This document shows positions 20,781 through 29,683 of a DNA stretch of 64,000 bases, one piece after another (the first letter of the stretch is position 1; every line of letters begins with the position of its first letter). Origin of the DNA: Gammaproteobacteria bacterium (lineage in GTDB: Bacteria > Gemmatimonadota > Gemmatimonadetes > Longimicrobiales > Gaopeijiaceae); assembly GCA_028821195.1 (NCBI GenBank), contig JAPPHB010000064.1, positions 1-64,000 of the forward strand, given 5' to 3'. The position numbers were made by a program, and so were the translations under genes. The notes beneath the pieces are model-generated. The model saw only the letters and a program-made list of their open reading frames with translations. It ran no database searches and was not told where the DNA came from.

Positions 20781-22558
20781 GGCCACGCACCCAGGATGGC
20801 TACGACGCCATCGTGGTGGGCTCGGGCGCCGGGGGCGGCATGACCGCCTATGTGCTCGCCTGCTCGGGACTCAGGGTGCTGATGCTCGAGGCGGGCCGGC
20901 ACTACGACCCGGTCGCCGAGACCCCCATGTTCAACCTTCCGCGCGACGCGCCCCTGCGCGGGGGCGGCACCCGCCACAAGCCCTTCGGCTTCTACGACGC
21001 GACCGTCGACGGGGGTTGGGAGGTGCCGGGCGAGCCCTACTCGAGCGCCGAGGGAACCGACTTCCGCTGGTGGCGCGCGCGCATGCTGGGCGGGCGCACC
21101 AACCACTGGGGCCGCATCTCCCTGCGCATGGGCGAGTACGACTTCAGGCCGTATTCCCGCGACGGGCTGGGCTTCGACTGGCCACTCTCCTACGACGATC
21201 TCGCGCCCTGGTACGACAAGACCGAGGCCCTGATCGGCGTCTACGGCTCGAACGAGGGACTGGAGAACACCCCGAACTCCTCCCCGGGCGTGCTGCTTCC
21301 GCCTCCGGCGCCCCGCGCCGAGGAGCTGCTGACCCGGCACCACTGCGGTGATCTCGGCATCCCCGTCATCCCCGCGCATCTGGCGATCCTCACCCGGCGT
21401 CTCGACGCCGCCCGCATCGCGCGCACCCTCTGGCCCGGAAACGCGCTGGCGCAGCGGGTGACCGAGGAATCCATGGCGGCGCGCGCCGCGTGCTTCTACG
21501 CGACCCCATGCGGGCGCGGCTGCTCCATCAAGGCCAACTTCCAGACGCCGACCGTGCTGCTGCCGCCCGCCCTGGCTACCGGCAACCTGGACATCATCAC
21601 CGACGCCATGGTGCGCGAGGTCACCATCGACGCGCGCGGGCAGGCGACCGGGGTGCACTACATCGACAGGAACACACGCCTCGACGAATATGCCGGCGCC
21701 CGAGTGGTGGTGCTGGCCGCCAGCGCCTGCGAGTCGGCGCGCATCCTCCTCAACTCGAAGAGCTCCCTTCATCCAGACGGGCTGGGCAACGGCAGCGGTC
21801 TGGTCGGCAAGTACATCATGGACACCGTCGGTGCGGGCGTCGGCGGCCAGATTCCCGCCCTTGAGAACATGCCCCCGCACAACGCGGACGGTGCCTCGGC
21901 GATGCACCTGTACATGCCCTGGTGGCTTTATCAGCAACAGGCAAACGGGCAGCTCGACTTCGCGCGCGGCTACCATATCGAGTTCGGCGGGGGCCGGCGC
22001 ATGCCCGGCTTCGGTTTCATGGGGGGGCTCGCGGAGCTCACCGGGGGCAGCTACGGCCAGCGGCTGAAGGACGAATGCCGCCGCTACTACGGCTCCTTCC
22101 TCTGGTTCGACGGGCGCGGCGAGATGATCCCCAACGAGGATTCCTTCTGCGAGATCGATCCCGAGGGGGTGGACCGCTGGGGCATCCCGACGCTCAGGTT
22201 CAACTGGAAGTGGTCCTCGCACGAGCTGAACCAGGCCCGGCACATGCAGCACACCTTCGCCGACATCATCCAGGCGATGGGCGGCCGGGTCACCAGCGAC
22301 GTCCACGACGACGGAGCGCGGGCGATCGCCGCCCCCGGCGTCATCATCCACGAAGTGGGAGGCGCGATGATGGGCGACGACCCGCGCACCTCGGTGCTCA
22401 ACCAGTTCTGCCAGTCGTGGGAGGTCGACAACCTGTTCGTGACCGATGGGGGCTGCTTCGTGTCGAACGCGGACAAGAACCCGACCCTGTCGATTCTGGC
22501 GCTGGCCTGGCGCGCGTCGGACTACATCGTGGAACAGTTGCGCACCCGGAGCCTGTGA
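20777..22558 (+). CDS. GMC family oxidoreductase (candidate glycoside 3-dehydrogenase large subunit)
   Basis: DAIVVGSGAGGGMTAYVLACSGLRVLMLEAG; MLGGRTNHWGRISLRM; CGRGCSIKANFQTPTVLLPPA; GTGA overlap. Confidence 0.9.
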   Translation: MRPRTQDGYDAIVVGSGAGGGMTAYVLACSGLRVLMLEAGRHYDPVAETPMFNLPRDAPLRGGGTRHKPFGFYDATVDGGWEVPGEPYSSAEGTDFRWWRARMLGGRTNHWGRISLRMGEYDFRPYSRDGLGFDWPLSYDDLAPWYDKTEALIGVYGSNEGLENTPNSSPGVLLPPPAPRAEELLTRHHCGDLGIPVIPAHLAILTRRLDAARIARTLWPGNALAQRVTEESMAARAACFYATPCGRGCSIKANFQTPTVLLPPALATGNLDIITDAMVREVTIDARGQATGVHYIDRNTRLDEYAGARVVVLAASACESARILLNSKSSLHPDGLGNGSGLVGKYIMDTVGAGVGGQIPALENMPPHNADGASAMHLYMPWWLYQQQANGQLDFARGYHIEFGGGRRMPGFGFMGGLAELTGGSYGQRLKDECRRYYGSFLWFDGRGEMIPNEDSFCEIDPEGVDRWGIPTLRFNWKWSSHELNQARHMQHTFADIIQAMGGRVTSDVHDDGARAIAAPGVIIHEVGGAMMGDDPRTSVLNQFCQSWEVDNLFVTDGGCFVSNADKNPTLSILALAWRASDYIVEQLRTRSL

Positions 22559-23286
22559 TGAGCGAAGACGCTGGCACCCCCACCATGGACCGCCGTCACG
22601 CCCTCAAGGTGATGGCGCTGGCCGTCGCCGCGCCCGGCCTTGCATCGTGCGGTCCCGGACCTGGTGGCGAAGCCGGGGCCGCGGGCACATCCGCGGGAGC
22701 TCCCGGGATCCCCGCCGGCGCAACCCCCGGCCAGGTCACCAACCCCAACGCGCGCGGCGACCTCTGGGACCCCGACCTCCTCTCCCCAGTGGTGCCCTGG
22801 CAGCGGACGCTGGAGCCCGACGAACTGGAATCGCTGGCCGCGCTCTGCGACGTGATCCTGCCGGCCGACGACCACTCTCCCTCCGCGAGTGAGGTGGGCG
22901 CCCACGACTTCATCGACGAGTGGGTGAGCGCGCCCTACGAGGCCCTCCAGGAGGGCGGCGTGCTGATCCGGGGCGGGCTGGTGTGGCTCGACCGTGAAGC
23001 CCACACGCGCTTCGGCAGCGGCGCGCCGTCCGCAAGCGTGCGCTTCCGCGACCTCACGCCCGCGCAGCAGCAGGCCATCTGCGATGACATCTGCGACCCG
23101 GAACGGGCGGAAGGCGGGCCGTTCGAGGCTCCCTCCCTGTTTTTCGACCGGGTGCGCTACCTCACCCTCACCGCCTTCTGGACCACGGCCGAGGGCATGG
23201 ACGACCTACGGTACATCGGCAATACTCCCCTCACCCGATGGGATCCGCCGCCGCCCGAGGTGCTCCGGCACATCGGGCTCGCCTGA
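22558..23286 (+). CDS. gluconate 2-dehydrogenase subunit 3 family protein
   Basis: Tat/lipobox-like leader MDRRHALKVMALAVAAPGLASCG; LESLAALCDVILPADDHSPSASEVGAHDFIDEWVSAPY; directly coupled (TGATG) to the GMC gene. Confidence 0.86.
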   Translation: MSEDAGTPTMDRRHALKVMALAVAAPGLASCGPGPGGEAGAAGTSAGAPGIPAGATPGQVTNPNARGDLWDPDLLSPVVPWQRTLEPDELESLAALCDVILPADDHSPSASEVGAHDFIDEWVSAPYEALQEGGVLIRGGLVWLDREAHTRFGSGAPSASVRFRDLTPAQQQAICDDICDPERAEGGPFEAPSLFFDRVRYLTLTAFWTTAEGMDDLRYIGNTPLTRWDPPPPEVLRHIGLA

Positions 23287-23312
23287 CCGGCCCTCTCAAC
23301 CAGAACCACGCC

Positions 23313-24803
23313 ATGGCCCCATCCGACGACAACTCATCCGCCAACGCCGGGCGTCTCTTCCGGGGCAGTTGCGTCGCCCTCATCGCGACTTCGGTTGCGT
23401 TCGCGACCGTGGGCGCCGTCATGCTCGACCTCAAGAACGAATTCGTGCTCACCAACGAGCAGGTGGGCTGGATCGGAGGCGCGGCGCTGTGGGGATTCGC
23501 GCTCTCCCAGGTGGTCTTCGCGCCGCTGGCCGACACCCTGGGCTTCCGCACCCTGCTGCGAACGGCGTTCGCGGCCCACCTCATCGGCACGATCACGCTG
23601 ATGCTCGGGGGGAGCTTCGCATACCTCTTCACCGGCGCGCTGATCATCTCCATGGGGAACGGGCTGGTGGAGGCCGCGTGCAATCCCCTGGTGGCGGCGC
23701 TCTACCCCGGCGACAAGACCGTCAAGCTGAACAACTTCCACGTCTGGTTCCCCGGCGGGATCGTGCTGGGCGGGCTGGCCGCGTACGGGCTCGATCAACT
23801 GGCGGCTTCGTCCGCAGGGCTGGAGGTCCTCGGGGAGTGGCGGGTTAAGATCGCGCTGATCGTCATCCCGACCCTGATCTACGGCCACATGCTGCTGCGG
23901 GAGAAGTTCCCGCCCACGGAAGGGGTGCAGGCGGGCGTGTCGGTAGGGGAGATGTTCCGCGCCGCGCTCACCACGCCGTTCATGCTGCTCATGCTGTTCG
24001 CGATGACGATGACCGCGTCCATCGAGATCGGGCCCACCCGCTGGGTTCCGGCCGTGCTCGAAGCGGGCGGCATTCCGGGCATCCTGGTGCTGGTGTGGAT
24101 CAACGGGCTGATGGCGGTGCTGCGCCACCGGGCCGGGACGGTCGTGCACCGGCTCTCGCCGCCGGGCCTGCTGCTGGTGTCGGCGGCCCTCTCCGGCGTC
24201 GGGCTGCTCGCCTTCAGCTACGCGTCCGGCACGGCGGCGGTGTTCCTCACCGCGACGGTCTTCGCCGTAGGGATCTGCTACATCTGGCCCACCATGCTGG
24301 GCGTGGTCTCGGAGCGGGTGCCGAAGAGCGGCGCGCTGGGGCTGGGACTGATGGGCGCGGTGGGGATGGCGACGACCGGGCTGGTGACCGCGCCCCAGAT
24401 GGGCCGCGTCGCGGACGTGTACGCCCACGACCAGCTTCCGGTGGCGGAGGTGGTCGCGCTGTTCGAGCGCGCCGACGGCGAGATGGCAACCGTGCCGGGG
24501 CCGGACGCGAGTGCCGCCCGCGCCGCCGCGCTCGAGGTGGTGGACGAATACCGGGCGGCAGGCGCCCTGCCCTCGCCCGCCACCGCCAACGCGCTCCGGC
24601 AAATCATCGACTCCGGGGCGGGTGAAGGCCTCACCGGAGATGCGCAGGCGATCCTCGGTCCCGCGGACAACTTCGGGGGACGCATCTCCTTCCGCTACCT
24701 GGTGCCGCTGTGCGCCGTCCTCATGGTGATCTTCGGCGTGTTGCAGGCGCGCGCCCGACGGGAAGGCGGATACCGGGCGCGGCGGATCGCCGAGGCGGCA
24801 TGA
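23313..24803 (+). CDS. MFS transporter, FHS/sugar-symporter type
   Basis: NEQVGWIGGAALWGFALSQVVFAPLADTLGFR; GNGLVEAACNPLVAALYPGDKTVKLNNFHVWFPGGIVLGGL. Confidence 0.86.
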   Translation: MAPSDDNSSANAGRLFRGSCVALIATSVAFATVGAVMLDLKNEFVLTNEQVGWIGGAALWGFALSQVVFAPLADTLGFRTLLRTAFAAHLIGTITLMLGGSFAYLFTGALIISMGNGLVEAACNPLVAALYPGDKTVKLNNFHVWFPGGIVLGGLAAYGLDQLAASSAGLEVLGEWRVKIALIVIPTLIYGHMLLREKFPPTEGVQAGVSVGEMFRAALTTPFMLLMLFAMTMTASIEIGPTRWVPAVLEAGGIPGILVLVWINGLMAVLRHRAGTVVHRLSPPGLLLVSAALSGVGLLAFSYASGTAAVFLTATVFAVGICYIWPTMLGVVSERVPKSGALGLGLMGAVGMATTGLVTAPQMGRVADVYAHDQLPVAEVVALFERADGEMATVPGPDASAARAAALEVVDEYRAAGALPSPATANALRQIIDSGAGEGLTGDAQAILGPADNFGGRISFRYLVPLCAVLMVIFGVLQARARREGGYRARRIAEAA

Positions 24804-24810
24804 GGCGGCC

Positions 24811-26013
24811 TTGACCCTCCGTTACGGCATGGTCGGGGGCGGACCGGGCGCCTTCATCGGTCCGGTACACCGGATGGCGGCCGCCCTCGACGGCGAATGG
24901 CGGCTGTGCGCGGGCGCATTCTCGGCGGACGCGGACCAATCGCGAGGTACCGGCGCCCATCTGGGGCTTGCGCCGGATCGTGTATACGGGTCCTGGCGGG
25001 AGATGGTGGAGACGGAGGCGACACTTCCGCCCGATGAGCGCATCCACGCGGTGGCGATCGTCACCCCGAACCACCTGCACCATCCGGTGGCGCGCGCTTT
25101 TCTGGAGCGGGGCGTCCACGTCCTCTGCGACAAGCCGCTGGCGGTGACCGTGGAGGAGGCCGACGACCTGTGCCGCATGGCCGCGTCGACCGGCCTCGTC
25201 TTCGCGGTGACCTACAACTATTCCGGCTACCCGCTGGTTAAGGAGGCGCGCGCGCGGGTGCGGGGCGGCGCCATCGGCCAGGCGCGCAAGGTCGTGGTGG
25301 AGTATTCGCAGGGGTGGCTGGCGAAGCTGCTCGAGGCGGAGGGACACAAGCAGGCGGAGTGGCGGGCCGATCCCGGGCGCGGGGGGCCGTCCGCCGTGCT
25401 GGGGGACATCGGGTCTCACGCGCACCACCTGCTGCGCTACGTGACCGGCCTGGAGGTGCAGCGCCTGTTCGCCGACCTGGGCACCGTGGTGGCAGGTCGC
25501 GCCGCCCACGACGACGCGGTGGTGCTGCTCGAGCTGGACGGCGCGGTCCGGGGCGTGCTGATGGCTTCCCAGATCGCCACCGGCGAACGCAACCACCTGC
25601 GCCTGCGCGTGTACGGCAGCGAGGGCGGGCTCGACTGGAACCAGGAGGAGCCGAATCGCCTGCGCCTCCTGCGGCCGGACGGCTCGGTGGAGGTGGTGCA
25701 CCGCGCCGCCGGCACCCGCGCGCCCATGGCCGCGGCCGCCACCCGCCTGCCCGGCGGCCACCCGGAGGGCTTCGTGGAGGCGTTCGCGACCCTCTATAGT
25801 GAAGTGGCGAGGGCGGTGCGGGGGCGGGACTGCGCGGGCGCGGACACCGGGGGCGGTCCCACGGTCCACGATCCGGCGACGGGAGGCGACAAGGCTCCCG
25901 AGCCCGACTTCCCCACCGTCCGCGACGGCGCCCGCGGGATCCACTTCATCGACGCCGCGATCCGGAGCCAGGAGGCGGGCGCCTGGATCGAGACAGACTA
26001 CACGCCCCCCTGA
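24811..26013 (+). CDS. Gfo/Idh/MocA family oxidoreductase
   Basis: RYGMVGGGPGAFIGPVHRMAAAL; HVLCDKPLAVTVEEADDL; TTG start. Confidence 0.9.
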   Translation: MTLRYGMVGGGPGAFIGPVHRMAAALDGEWRLCAGAFSADADQSRGTGAHLGLAPDRVYGSWREMVETEATLPPDERIHAVAIVTPNHLHHPVARAFLERGVHVLCDKPLAVTVEEADDLCRMAASTGLVFAVTYNYSGYPLVKEARARVRGGAIGQARKVVVEYSQGWLAKLLEAEGHKQAEWRADPGRGGPSAVLGDIGSHAHHLLRYVTGLEVQRLFADLGTVVAGRAAHDDAVVLLELDGAVRGVLMASQIATGERNHLRLRVYGSEGGLDWNQEEPNRLRLLRPDGSVEVVHRAAGTRAPMAAAATRLPGGHPEGFVEAFATLYSEVARAVRGRDCAGADTGGGPTVHDPATGGDKAPEPDFPTVRDGARGIHFIDAAIRSQEAGAWIETDYTPP

Positions 26014-26080
26014 TTCCGCGATTTCGCCGTGCCCAACCAGGGCCAAAACGTTCCAGGCCGGTTCCGAGTCGACCCCGATC

Positions 26081-27538
26081 ATGACATCAAGCAGCCCACA
26101 ATCTCACCCCGACGCGAACGCGAACGGGTCCGGCGATCTCCAGATGGCACCGGAGGAGATGCTCGCCCTGGCCCGAGAGACCGCCGAGGTTCTGGTGGAG
26201 CGGATCGCGAATCTGCCTTCCGAACGCGCATGGGAAGGGGAATTCAAAGAGGGACTCGACCACCTGATGGTGGAGCCACCCGAACATGGCTCTCCGGCGG
26301 CGGATGTGCTTCGACGAGCCACGCGCGACATCCTTCCCCTGACGTTGCGCCTGGACCATCCGCGCTGCTTCGGATTCGTGCCGTCATCACCCACCTGGCC
26401 CGGCGTCCTGGCCGATTTCATCGCCGCGGGCTACAACGCCAACACCATCAGCTGGCTGGTCGCGAGCGGCCCCAGCCAGATCGAACTGGTCGTAGTCGAC
26501 TGGATGCGCCGGTGGCTGGGATATCCCGGGAGCGCCGGAGGGCTCATGACGAGCGGTGGCTCGGCAGCCGCGCTCGACGCCTTCGTCGCCGCCCGCGAAG
26601 CGGCAGGAAACCCGGAGCGCGCCGCCGTATACATGAGCGACCAGAGCCACAGCGCACAGATCCGCGCGGCCAGGATCGTCGGCGTTCGGCCCGAGTGCGT
26701 GCGGCGGGTGACGAGCGACGCCCACTTTCGACTTGACATGGAGGCGCTGGCGGACGCCGTGGCCGGCGACCGCGCCGCCGGACTCCATCCCATCGCCGTG
26801 TGCGCGAATGCCGGCGCCGGCAGCACGGGTGCCATCGACCCGCTCGAACCGATGGCGGACTACTGCGAGGCCGAGAACATCTGGATGCACGTCGATGCCG
26901 CGTACGGCGGATTCGCGGCCCTTACCCAGAAGGGCAGGAAGCTGCTGAAGGGGATCGAGCGGGCTGACTCGATCGGGCTCGATGCGCACAAGTGGTTCTT
27001 CCAGCCGTACGAGGCAGGCTGTCTTCTGGTAAAGAACGCGGAAACCCTCGAACATGCGTTCCGCGTTCCGCATGACATGCTGCAGGACTCGGTGTGGGGT
27101 GCAAACCACCCGAACTTCTCGGACCGTGGCCTGCAACACAGTCGCCTGTTTCGCGCGCTCAAGATCTGGATGTCGGTCCAGACCTTCGGGATGGCTGCGT
27201 TCCGGCGCGCGGTTTCGCTAGGGATGGAGCTGGCCAGCCGGGCGGAGGACTACATCAGCGCGAGCGCGGTCCTGGAAGGGATGACGCGCGCCTCGCTGGG
27301 CATCGTGTGCTTCCGGGTCAACCCCACAGGCGGCGGCCTCGATGAAGCATCCCTGGACGCGATCAACCGCAAAGTACTCTCCCGGGTTTTCTGGGAGGAT
27401 CGTGCGTTCATGTCGTCGACGCTTGTTGCCCGGCGTTTCGCGCTTCGAATGTGCATCCTCAACCACACGACCACCTGGGACGACGTGCGCGAGACCCTGG
27501 AGGCCGCCGAGCGGTTCGGGACCGAGGCGCTGGCTTGA
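26081..27538 (+). CDS. pyridoxal-dependent (group II, aromatic-L-amino-acid-type) decarboxylase
   Basis: [72 protein letters not shown] (PLP Lys). Confidence 0.9.
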   Translation: MTSSSPQSHPDANANGSGDLQMAPEEMLALARETAEVLVERIANLPSERAWEGEFKEGLDHLMVEPPEHGSPAADVLRRATRDILPLTLRLDHPRCFGFVPSSPTWPGVLADFIAAGYNANTISWLVASGPSQIELVVVDWMRRWLGYPGSAGGLMTSGGSAAALDAFVAAREAAGNPERAAVYMSDQSHSAQIRAARIVGVRPECVRRVTSDAHFRLDMEALADAVAGDRAAGLHPIAVCANAGAGSTGAIDPLEPMADYCEAENIWMHVDAAYGGFAALTQKGRKLLKGIERADSIGLDAHKWFFQPYEAGCLLVKNAETLEHAFRVPHDMLQDSVWGANHPNFSDRGLQHSRLFRALKIWMSVQTFGMAAFRRAVSLGMELASRAEDYISASAVLEGMTRASLGIVCFRVNPTGGGLDEASLDAINRKVLSRVFWEDRAFMSSTLVARRFALRMCILNHTTTWDDVRETLEAAERFGTEALA

Positions 27539-28536
27539 CCCGGCCCGTCACACTCTTCACCGGCCAGTGGGCCGACATGCCGCTGGCCGAGCTGGCCGCA
27601 AAGGCGAGCGCCTGGGGCTACGACGGCCTCGAACTCGCCTGTTGGGGCGACCACTTCGACGTGGCGCGTGCCGCCACCGACTCAGCCTACTGCGCCGAGC
27701 GCCGCGAGCTGCTCGAAGCCCACGGCCTCGGGGTGTGGGCTATCAGCAACCATCTGGTCGGCCAGGCTGTGTGCGATCCGATCGACGACCGCCACCGGGC
27801 CATCCTTCCTCCGCATGTGTGGGAAGACGGCGACCCGGAAGGCGTCCGCGCCCGCGCCGCCGCCGAGATGAAGGCCACCGCGCGCGCCGCCGCCAACCTG
27901 GGCGTCGAGGTCGTGAACGGTTTCACCGGCAGCTCCATCTGGCACCTGCTGTATCCGTTTCCGCCCGTCTCCGAAGCCGTCATCGACGCGGGCTTCGCCG
28001 ACTTCGCCGAGCGCTGGCACCCCGTCCTCGACGCCTTCGACGAGGCGGGCGTCCGCTTCGCGCTCGAAGTGCATCCCACCGAGATCGCCTTCGACATCGC
28101 CAGCGCCGAGCGCGCGCTGGAAGCCATCGGCAGGCGCGAGGCCTTCGGCTTCAACTACGACCCCAGCCACCTCGCCTACCAGGGCATCGACGCGGTTGAG
28201 TTCATCCACCGCTTCGCCGACCGCGTCTACCACATGCATGTGAAGGACGTGTGGTGGGCGGATCGTCCGATGCCTTCCGGGGTTTTCGGCGGACACCTGC
28301 CCTTCGGCCACCGGGATCGGGCGTGGGATTTCCGCTCCCCCGGACGCGGGAAGGTGCCCTTCGAGGACATCGTGCGCGCCCTCGCCCGCATCGGCTACGA
28401 CGGACCGCTCTCCGTCGAATGGGAAGACATGGACATGGACCGCGAGCACGGCGCCCGGGAGGCCTGCGCCTTCGTGCGTTCCCTTGACTTCCCGCCTTCG
28501 AGCGCCGCTTTCGATGCCGCCTTCGAGCGCCCCTGA
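27535..28536 (+). CDS. sugar phosphate isomerase/epimerase
   Basis: TIM-barrel family motifs ([55 protein letters not shown]); TTG start with TTGA overlap. Confidence 0.88.
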   Translation: MTRPVTLFTGQWADMPLAELAAKASAWGYDGLELACWGDHFDVARAATDSAYCAERRELLEAHGLGVWAISNHLVGQAVCDPIDDRHRAILPPHVWEDGDPEGVRARAAAEMKATARAAANLGVEVVNGFTGSSIWHLLYPFPPVSEAVIDAGFADFAERWHPVLDAFDEAGVRFALEVHPTEIAFDIASAERALEAIGRREAFGFNYDPSHLAYQGIDAVEFIHRFADRVYHMHVKDVWWADRPMPSGVFGGHLPFGHRDRAWDFRSPGRGKVPFEDIVRALARIGYDGPLSVEWEDMDMDREHGAREACAFVRSLDFPPSSAAFDAAFERP

Positions 28537-28591
28537 GGGCGGCGAGGGCTGATCGCGCTCCCAACATTCACGGACCCTTCCGCCGATACCC

Positions 28592-29683
28592 ATGGACCTG
28601 TCTTCTCCGATCCGGGCGCCGTCCCGTGAGGCGCCGCATACCCGCCTGCTACCGCTGCTTGCCATCCTTGCCGCTCCCCTGGCCGCGTGCGAATCCGAGA
28701 TCGCGGCACCCGGGGAGGAAGTGTTCGAGGAGGGCGAACTCTCCTTCGATGCCTCTTCCCCTACGGACTTCGTCTACCTGAACCTCGCGGGCGGGACGAG
28801 GGTGAGCCCTTCCGACCCCGCGGCCTCCACCGAATGGCACATGGCGTTCCGCCGCTTCTCGGTACGCCTCAACAGCGGCGTTTCGGGCCCGGGATCCGTG
28901 TCGGGGTACAATCTCGGCAACAACGCTTCCTCGTCGGCGGACCAGGTCGTCGCACTTACGCCCGGGGATGGAGAGGCAGCGTTCCAGGCCGTTACCGAGG
29001 CCGATATCCCGGTTTCGTCCGCCTTTGTCGAGGATGGCCTCGCCCCGGATCCGGGTTCTTCCTGGTTCCGCTTCGATCCCCAGGCCGGGACTCTGGTGGC
29101 AGATCCGCGGGTGGCATGGAAGCTGCGGGAGAGTTCGGGACGAGGTCACGCGCTCTTTCGCGTCGTGGAGTTGCGCATGGAGGGACAGCGGCCGCTGGGG
29201 CTGAACATCGAATACCGGCGCCAGGATCCGGGCGGCACCCTGGGCGAGCCAGGCATCGCAGACGTCGACCTTACGCGCGGCCCCGCGTACGTGGGGTTTG
29301 CGGGTGCCGAGCGGCCGCAGGCGGAGAGCTGCGACTGGGATATTGGTGTCTCGCCCGAGTTCGGCGTCCTGGTGAACGGCAACTGCGGTGCGGGGACTTT
29401 CCCCCTCGACGCCGCACAGGATTTCACCACGCAGACGCGCGCGGACGACGCCCCCGAGTACGCGGACTTCCTGGCCGTGATCGCGGGCGCCTTTCCGGCC
29501 AGCGTCATCGACGCCGGCGGCATCTTCTGGTACGGCATCCAGAACAACAACCGCCTGTGGCCGACCTACAACGTCTTCCTGGTGAGAGTGGACCAGGATG
29601 TCTACAAGGTGCAGGTCCACGACTACTACAGCGCCACTGGAGCGTCGGGATTCCCGTCCGTGAGGTTCCAGCGACTTCGATGA
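28592..29683 (+). CDS. HmuY-like heme-binding lipoprotein
   Basis: Lipobox LAACE; VYLNLAGG...SPSDPAASTEWHMAFRRFSVRLNSGVSGPG; C-terminal YNVFLVRVDQDVYKVQVHDYYSATGASGFPSVRFQRL; coupled to a TonB receptor. Confidence 0.78.
   Translation: MDLSSPIRAPSREAPHTRLLPLLAILAAPLAACESEIAAPGEEVFEEGELSFDASSPTDFVYLNLAGGTRVSPSDPAASTEWHMAFRRFSVRLNSGVSGPGSVSGYNLGNNASSSADQVVALTPGDGEAAFQAVTEADIPVSSAFVEDGLAPDPGSSWFRFDPQAGTLVADPRVAWKLRESSGRGHALFRVVELRMEGQRPLGLNIEYRRQDPGGTLGEPGIADVDLTRGPAYVGFAGAERPQAESCDWDIGVSPEFGVLVNGNCGAGTFPLDAAQDFTTQTRADDAPEYADFLAVIAGAFPASVIDAGGIFWYGIQNNNRLWPTYNVFLVRVDQDVYKVQVHDYYSATGASGFPSVRFQRLR

Noticed and set aside
20768-22351. 527-aa minus-strand ORF
   Set aside because: Shadow of the GMC oxidoreductase gene.
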